Under the pieces are notes generated by a model. It was not told the DNA's origin. It did no database searches and worked only from the letters and a program-made list of their open reading frames with translations. A program made the position numbers and the translations under genes. From contig CAKUKR010000050.1 in assembly GCA_934663645.1 (NCBI GenBank), positions 1 through 17,596 of the forward strand: DNA of 17,596 bases, given 5' to 3'. Position 1 is the stretch's first letter, and the number at the start of each line of letters is the position of its first letter. Below, piece after piece: positions 14,928 through 17,596 of this stretch. This stretch comes from an uncultured Muribaculaceae bacterium. Lineage in GTDB: Bacteria > Bacteroidota > Bacteroidia > Bacteroidales > Muribaculaceae.

Positions 14928-14935
14928 CAAAGGTA
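14928..14935 (-). promoter_or_regulatory. Promoter -7 box for the Trp-repeat/RavA/ViaA cassette
   Basis: TACCTTTG on the minus strand fits TAnnTTTG exactly, 26 bases before the chosen start at 14901. No TTTG is visible at the expected 19-21 base distance upstream. The box excludes the longer start at 14952 from the transcript it would make. Confidence 0.6.
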
Positions 14936-15079
14936 CTGTGCAGATGTCTCATTTAGTGATACAGCATGAAAATTCCCAGAAAAACTTTTCAACCGGAGCC
15001 GCGTCATTTCGCGACCAGCTCCTGGCAACAGCCACATTCGCCCGCGTCGGCGATATGTCAAAGCAGGGACACTTTGCGG

Positions 15080-16228
15080 TCAGCGCGGCTGTATCGAGGC
15101 GTAGAGGCGGCGGATGGTCTCGGCGCACTCTTCCCATGAGAAATGGTCAAGGTATGTCTGCCGCGCCGTGGCGGCGATGCCGTGGCGCAAATCGTTGTCA
15201 AGGACAAGCCGGCGCAACGCCTCGCCGAGCGCGTAGGCGTCTCCTGGCGGCACGATAATCACCTGGCTGCCGTCTGTGATGTGTTCAGAGGGAGAGATGG
15301 CTGCTGTGATGACCTGTGCCCGCTGCCGAGCCATGTATTCTATGTGTGTGGGTCCGAAGGGCGCGCCGCGTAGCGTCGGGTCAACGCCTATATGGCACTG
15401 GTCTATAAGCGGGTACGTGTCGTCAGGACGCAGTTTCCAGTCTATCATGTCCATCACGCCGCGCACCTGCGCACGGCGGCGCAGCACGTCGATGTAGTCG
15501 GTGTCGCCGTTGCTGACTATGCGCAGCCGCGTCTTCAGCTCGCGCAATGCCGTCAGCGAGTCTATGAGCGTCTCCAGCCCCATGCCGGGCAGCAGCGGCG
15601 CACGGCACAAGACCACTCGCGGACCTTTCTCCGCTTCCGGCACGGGCGGCGTGTCGGGGATGTTGACCGCTGGCGAGATGACGTGCAGCCGCCCAGCGTC
15701 AAACGGGTAATTGCCGTCTGGCCATGTGGCGAGGAAGCGGTCGCGCACAGAGCGCGACACGAATGTCTGCGCGTCGAGGTTGCGGTATATCCGCCGCGCC
15801 AGCGCGTGCGCCGCGCCGCGCTTCAGCTTGTGGCGCGTGCTGACCACACGGATGTCCCCACGGTCGGCGAGACGGCGGGCGAGCAGCACGGCGAATGCGT
15901 CGCGGTAGCGGTGTACGTGTACTATTGTGCCGTATCGTTCATGCCGCAAGTCTCGCGACAGCTGCAACGCAGAGTACACGTCAAACAGGCCTCGCAGCGG
16001 GCAATGCCGTATGTCGATGAGCGCAGCGCGGAAGCGTGAGTCTATCGCCTTGGCGTCGCGGGTGTAGGCAGTGACGCTCCACCCCATGTCGCGGAAATGG
16101 CGGCAAACGTCCAGGGCGTGCCGCCATGGCTCGTCCCACCGGTTTGCGCCCACGATATGTATCAGGCGCGGCGATGAGGTGTGGTGCAGTCCGAGATGGT
16201 ATTGAGGCTTGTCTTCCAAGTGTGCCAC
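15080..16228 (-). CDS. GT4-like glycosyltransferase
   Basis: A 382-residue GT-B fold glycosyltransferase resembling family GT4, which transfers a sugar from a nucleotide donor during envelope glycan, lipopolysaccharide or glycolipid assembly. The N-terminal domain opens with LIHIVGANRWDEPW (22-35), where an acceptor-side glycine loop is expected. TIVHVHRYRDAFAVLLA (101-117) and FVSRSVRDRFL (156-166) are typical of the first domain. The donor domain begins around 204 with VVLCRAPLLPGMGLETLIDSL. It then has LRIVSNGD (245-252) and FGPTHIEYMARQ (291-302). In the usual GT4 E-x7-E pair only the second Glu (E297) is present; the first position is A289. There is no membrane helix, so it is cytoplasmic or peripheral at the inner membrane. 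It follows the alanine-dehydrogenase-like gene by 33 bases. Acceptor unknown. Confidence 0.87.
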   Translation of the reverse strand: MAHLEDKPQYHLGLHHTSSPRLIHIVGANRWDEPWRHALDVCRHFRDMGWSVTAYTRDAKAIDSRFRAALIDIRHCPLRGLFDVYSALQLSRDLRHERYGTIVHVHRYRDAFAVLLARRLADRGDIRVVSTRHKLKRGAAHALARRIYRNLDAQTFVSRSVRDRFLATWPDGNYPFDAGRLHVISPAVNIPDTPPVPEAEKGPRVVLCRAPLLPGMGLETLIDSLTALRELKTRLRIVSNGDTDYIDVLRRRAQVRGVMDMIDWKLRPDDTYPLIDQCHIGVDPTLRGAPFGPTHIEYMARQRAQVITAAISPSEHITDGSQVIIVPPGDAYALGEALRRLVLDNDLRHGIAATARQTYLDHFSWEECAETIRRLYASIQPR

Positions 16229-16261
16229 AGGCTGTCATCTGGGTGAAACGTCGCGGCTGCG

Positions 16262-17371
16262 TCAGTTGCCGCCGGCTATCAGGAGCGAGAGGTCCACGCC
16301 GTGCATCTCCAGATAGCTCGATATGAGCTTGTCTACCAGCTTGCCTCGGTAGGTGACAATGCCGTCCTGTACGCCGGGCGTGGAGGTTATCATGCCGTCG
16401 ATGCCGTTTTTCATCGCCATTTCATCGATGAAGTTGACCAGTATGTTCGACATCGCCATGGCCACGGTGCGCGGCACAGACTGCGACGGCTCGTTCTCCG
16501 CCAGGTCGAGCAGGTACACATTCGGCTTCATTGCGCCCAACAGGTTGCGCGGCATCTCGAAATCGCGCGTGCAATGGTCCATTATGATGACATCTGCCGT
16601 CTTCACACGGTTGAGCAGTACCTTGGGGTGTATGGAGCAGGTGGTCACGCTCTGCCCGCAGAACTGGCGTGCCAGCTGCAGTGCCGACACGTCATTGTCC
16701 ATTATAGTCACCGATGCGCCTACGGCCAGCGCCGAGATGGCTGCATAGTTGATTTTCGTGCCGGTGCCGATTAGAAGTATCTCGCAGGGGTTTATCCCCG
16801 CCACGCCCGCGATGAGCACGCCCTTGCCGCCGCCGAGGAACGACAGGTGGTCTTCGGCATACATGATGGCGGCACGTCCGTCGATTTCGTCAATGACATC
16901 GGCAAACACCGGCTCCTCGTTGTGGCTGACCATGTTGTTGAGGCAGCCGAGAGTGATGCGGCGTTCCAGCAGAGCCTCGATGACCTTGCGGTCGAAGAGC
17001 GTATTGTCGAGCATGCAGATCAATGCCGCGCCTGGCTGCATCTTGCGTATGTCTGCCGCCGTAAGCGGACGGAAGCTGAAAACCAGCGGCATGGCGAGGG
17101 CTGCATCGCGCGAAGCGACCTCCACGCCGTACTGAGAATAGTCCTCGTCGGTGAAATTGATGTCAATGCCCAGCCCTGCCTCTATCGCCACATGATGACC
17201 CGAGGAAACAATCATGCCGCACGCCTCCGGGGTCAACAGGATGCGCGTCTCCTCGCTGTCGGGATAATTGGCGAGGATGCCTATTCTCAGGTTGCGGCCT
17301 ACATTGGCAGGCTGCATACATTCCGGCTGCGTGCCCGGGGCATTGGTGGATTCCTTTTCGCTCATGGTCAT
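16262..17371 (-). CDS. Alanine dehydrogenase/PNT family protein, probably altered catalysis
   Basis: A 369-residue member of the alanine dehydrogenase/transhydrogenase family. The substrate Arg of the N-terminal motif is kept (R43 in ETRILLTPEA), as are the GGKGVLIAGVAGI linker and a Rossmann fold with GTGTKINYA (202-210) and D225 ending the second strand. Compared with Bacillus subtilis and Mycobacterium enzymes, the catalytic Lys region (KVKEPL) reads SFRPL (99-103), and the catalytic His of the YLHLA stretch falls on D122 in CMLDNT. The loop after MKP...DLA is about 30 residues shorter, joining ENEPSQS directly to VPRT (299-302). NAD binding is likely, but alanine dehydrogenase activity is doubtful. 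The start at 17371 has an excellent promoter upstream; Met3 is an alternative. The glycosyltransferase gene follows on the same strand. Database names for such proteins are usually alanine dehydrogenase. Confidence 0.85.
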   Translation of the reverse strand: MTMSEKESTNAPGTQPECMQPANVGRNLRIGILANYPDSEETRILLTPEACGMIVSSGHHVAIEAGLGIDINFTDEDYSQYGVEVASRDAALAMPLVFSFRPLTAADIRKMQPGAALICMLDNTLFDRKVIEALLERRITLGCLNNMVSHNEEPVFADVIDEIDGRAAIMYAEDHLSFLGGGKGVLIAGVAGINPCEILLIGTGTKINYAAISALAVGASVTIMDNDVSALQLARQFCGQSVTTCSIHPKVLLNRVKTADVIIMDHCTRDFEMPRNLLGAMKPNVYLLDLAENEPSQSVPRTVAMAMSNILVNFIDEMAMKNGIDGMITSTPGVQDGIVTYRGKLVDKLISSYLEMHGVDLSLLIAGGN

Positions 17372-17418
17372 AAATGTTTTGTTGTTGCGGGCAGAGCCAT
17401 AAAGGGGCTACGCCACTG

Positions 17419-17449
17419 CAAAAATACAACAAAAATTCCGTCGGGCAAA
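17419..17449 (-). promoter_or_regulatory. Bacteroidota promoter for the alanine-dehydrogenase-like operon
   Basis: On the minus strand, TTTG (17446-17449) is followed after 19 bases by TATTTTTG (17419-17426). Both the boxes and the spacing fit the Bacteroidota housekeeping sigma factor consensus. It lies 48 bases before the start at 17371. Confidence 0.78.
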
Positions 17450-17506
17450 TTTTATCCTCCCTTCGCACTGCCTCATGACACTTCCGCGTGCTTTTACGCG
17501 CCTTGT

Positions 17507-17538
17507 TTTGGGGATGTGCAGCCCGTTTTGTAACTTTG
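17507..17538 (+). promoter_or_regulatory. Bacteroidota promoter for the gene starting at 17576
   Basis: TTTG (17507-17510) is followed after 20 bases by TAACTTTG (17531-17538), matching the consensus and spacing. It drives rightward transcription and forms a divergent pair with the promoter at 17419-17449. The ATG at 17576 is 37 bases downstream. Confidence 0.78.
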
Positions 17539-17575
17539 CATAGTATTCAAGCCGGAGCCAACCCGAAGCAGTGAC

Positions 17576-17596
17576 ATGAAAAGACTCGCAATATCT
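17576..17596 (+). CDS. Start of a plus-strand gene cut by the window end
   Basis: Seven codons, MKRLAIS, begin 37 bases after a strong promoter and run off the window. The Lys-Arg then hydrophobic opening would suit the beginning of a signal peptide, but seven residues are too few to say what the gene is. Confidence 0.55.

Noticed and set aside
14902..14952. Longer start for the Trp-repeat protein
   Set aside because: A good TACCTTTG promoter box at 14928-14935 lies inside this extension, and the extra residues do not continue the repeat.
15062..15075. GCAGGGACAC near the other edge of the low-GC block, resembling the arm of the palindrome at 10675
   Set aside because: Only about seven bases (GGGACAC) are shared and there is no palindrome, so it does not support a flanking copy of the element.
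1..17596. tRNA, rRNA, CRISPR array, transposase or phage genes
   Set aside because: I saw no cloverleaf-like sequence, spaced direct repeats, transposase motif or phage protein anywhere; the apparent 16S tail match at 10732-10741 is only ten bases and has no rRNA around it.

Overview
This window comes from a Bacteroidota genome, most likely a fairly GC-rich gut-type Bacteroidales (a Muribaculaceae-like organism is my guess). The evidence is a DUF4271 gene next to a Bacteroidota-type uroporphyrinogen-III synthase, a giant DUF2723 membrane protein, and at least four promoters of the Bacteroidota form TAnnTTTG, two of them with a TTTG box 19-20 bases upstream. No rRNA, tRNA, CRISPR array, transposase or phage gene is visible. 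Nearly everything is on the minus strand; only the first two genes and the last few codons are on the plus strand.

Layout. (1) 1-2020, plus strand: a 5'-truncated coiled-coil DUF2130 protein overlapping by 8 bases a cysteine-rich protein of unknown function. They converge on (2) a long minus-strand gene run, 10499 down to 2024, read as DUF2723 membrane protein, NodB-type polysaccharide deacetylase, NAD-dependent epimerase, DUF4271 membrane protein, HemD, a coiled-coil protein and shikimate kinase. Its members overlap or are separated by 60 bases or less, with a promoter at about 10575 and hairpins on both sides of hemD. The theme is mainly cell-envelope glycan work plus two metabolic enzymes. 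(3) 10500-10791 is non-coding and holds a nested inverted repeat at 10675-10766.

(4) 14935 down to 10792, minus strand: a cassette of four genes with visibly lower GC than its surroundings. It encodes a small protein built of about five 25-residue Trp-containing repeats, a RavA-like MoxR AAA+ ATPase, a ViaA-like von Willebrand A protein and a divergent YgjP-like zinc metallopeptidase. The last three open frames overlap by 4 and 13 bases, which suggests tight co-expression. This is the best candidate for an undescribed system: an AAA+/VWA chaperone pair with a dedicated repeat protein and peptidase.

(5) 17371 down to 15080, minus strand: an alanine-dehydrogenase-family protein that lacks the usual catalytic residues and a segment of about 30 residues, followed by a GT4-like glycosyltransferase. 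A well-formed divergent promoter pair (17419-17449 minus, 17507-17538 plus) separates this pair from a plus-strand gene whose first seven codons end the window.
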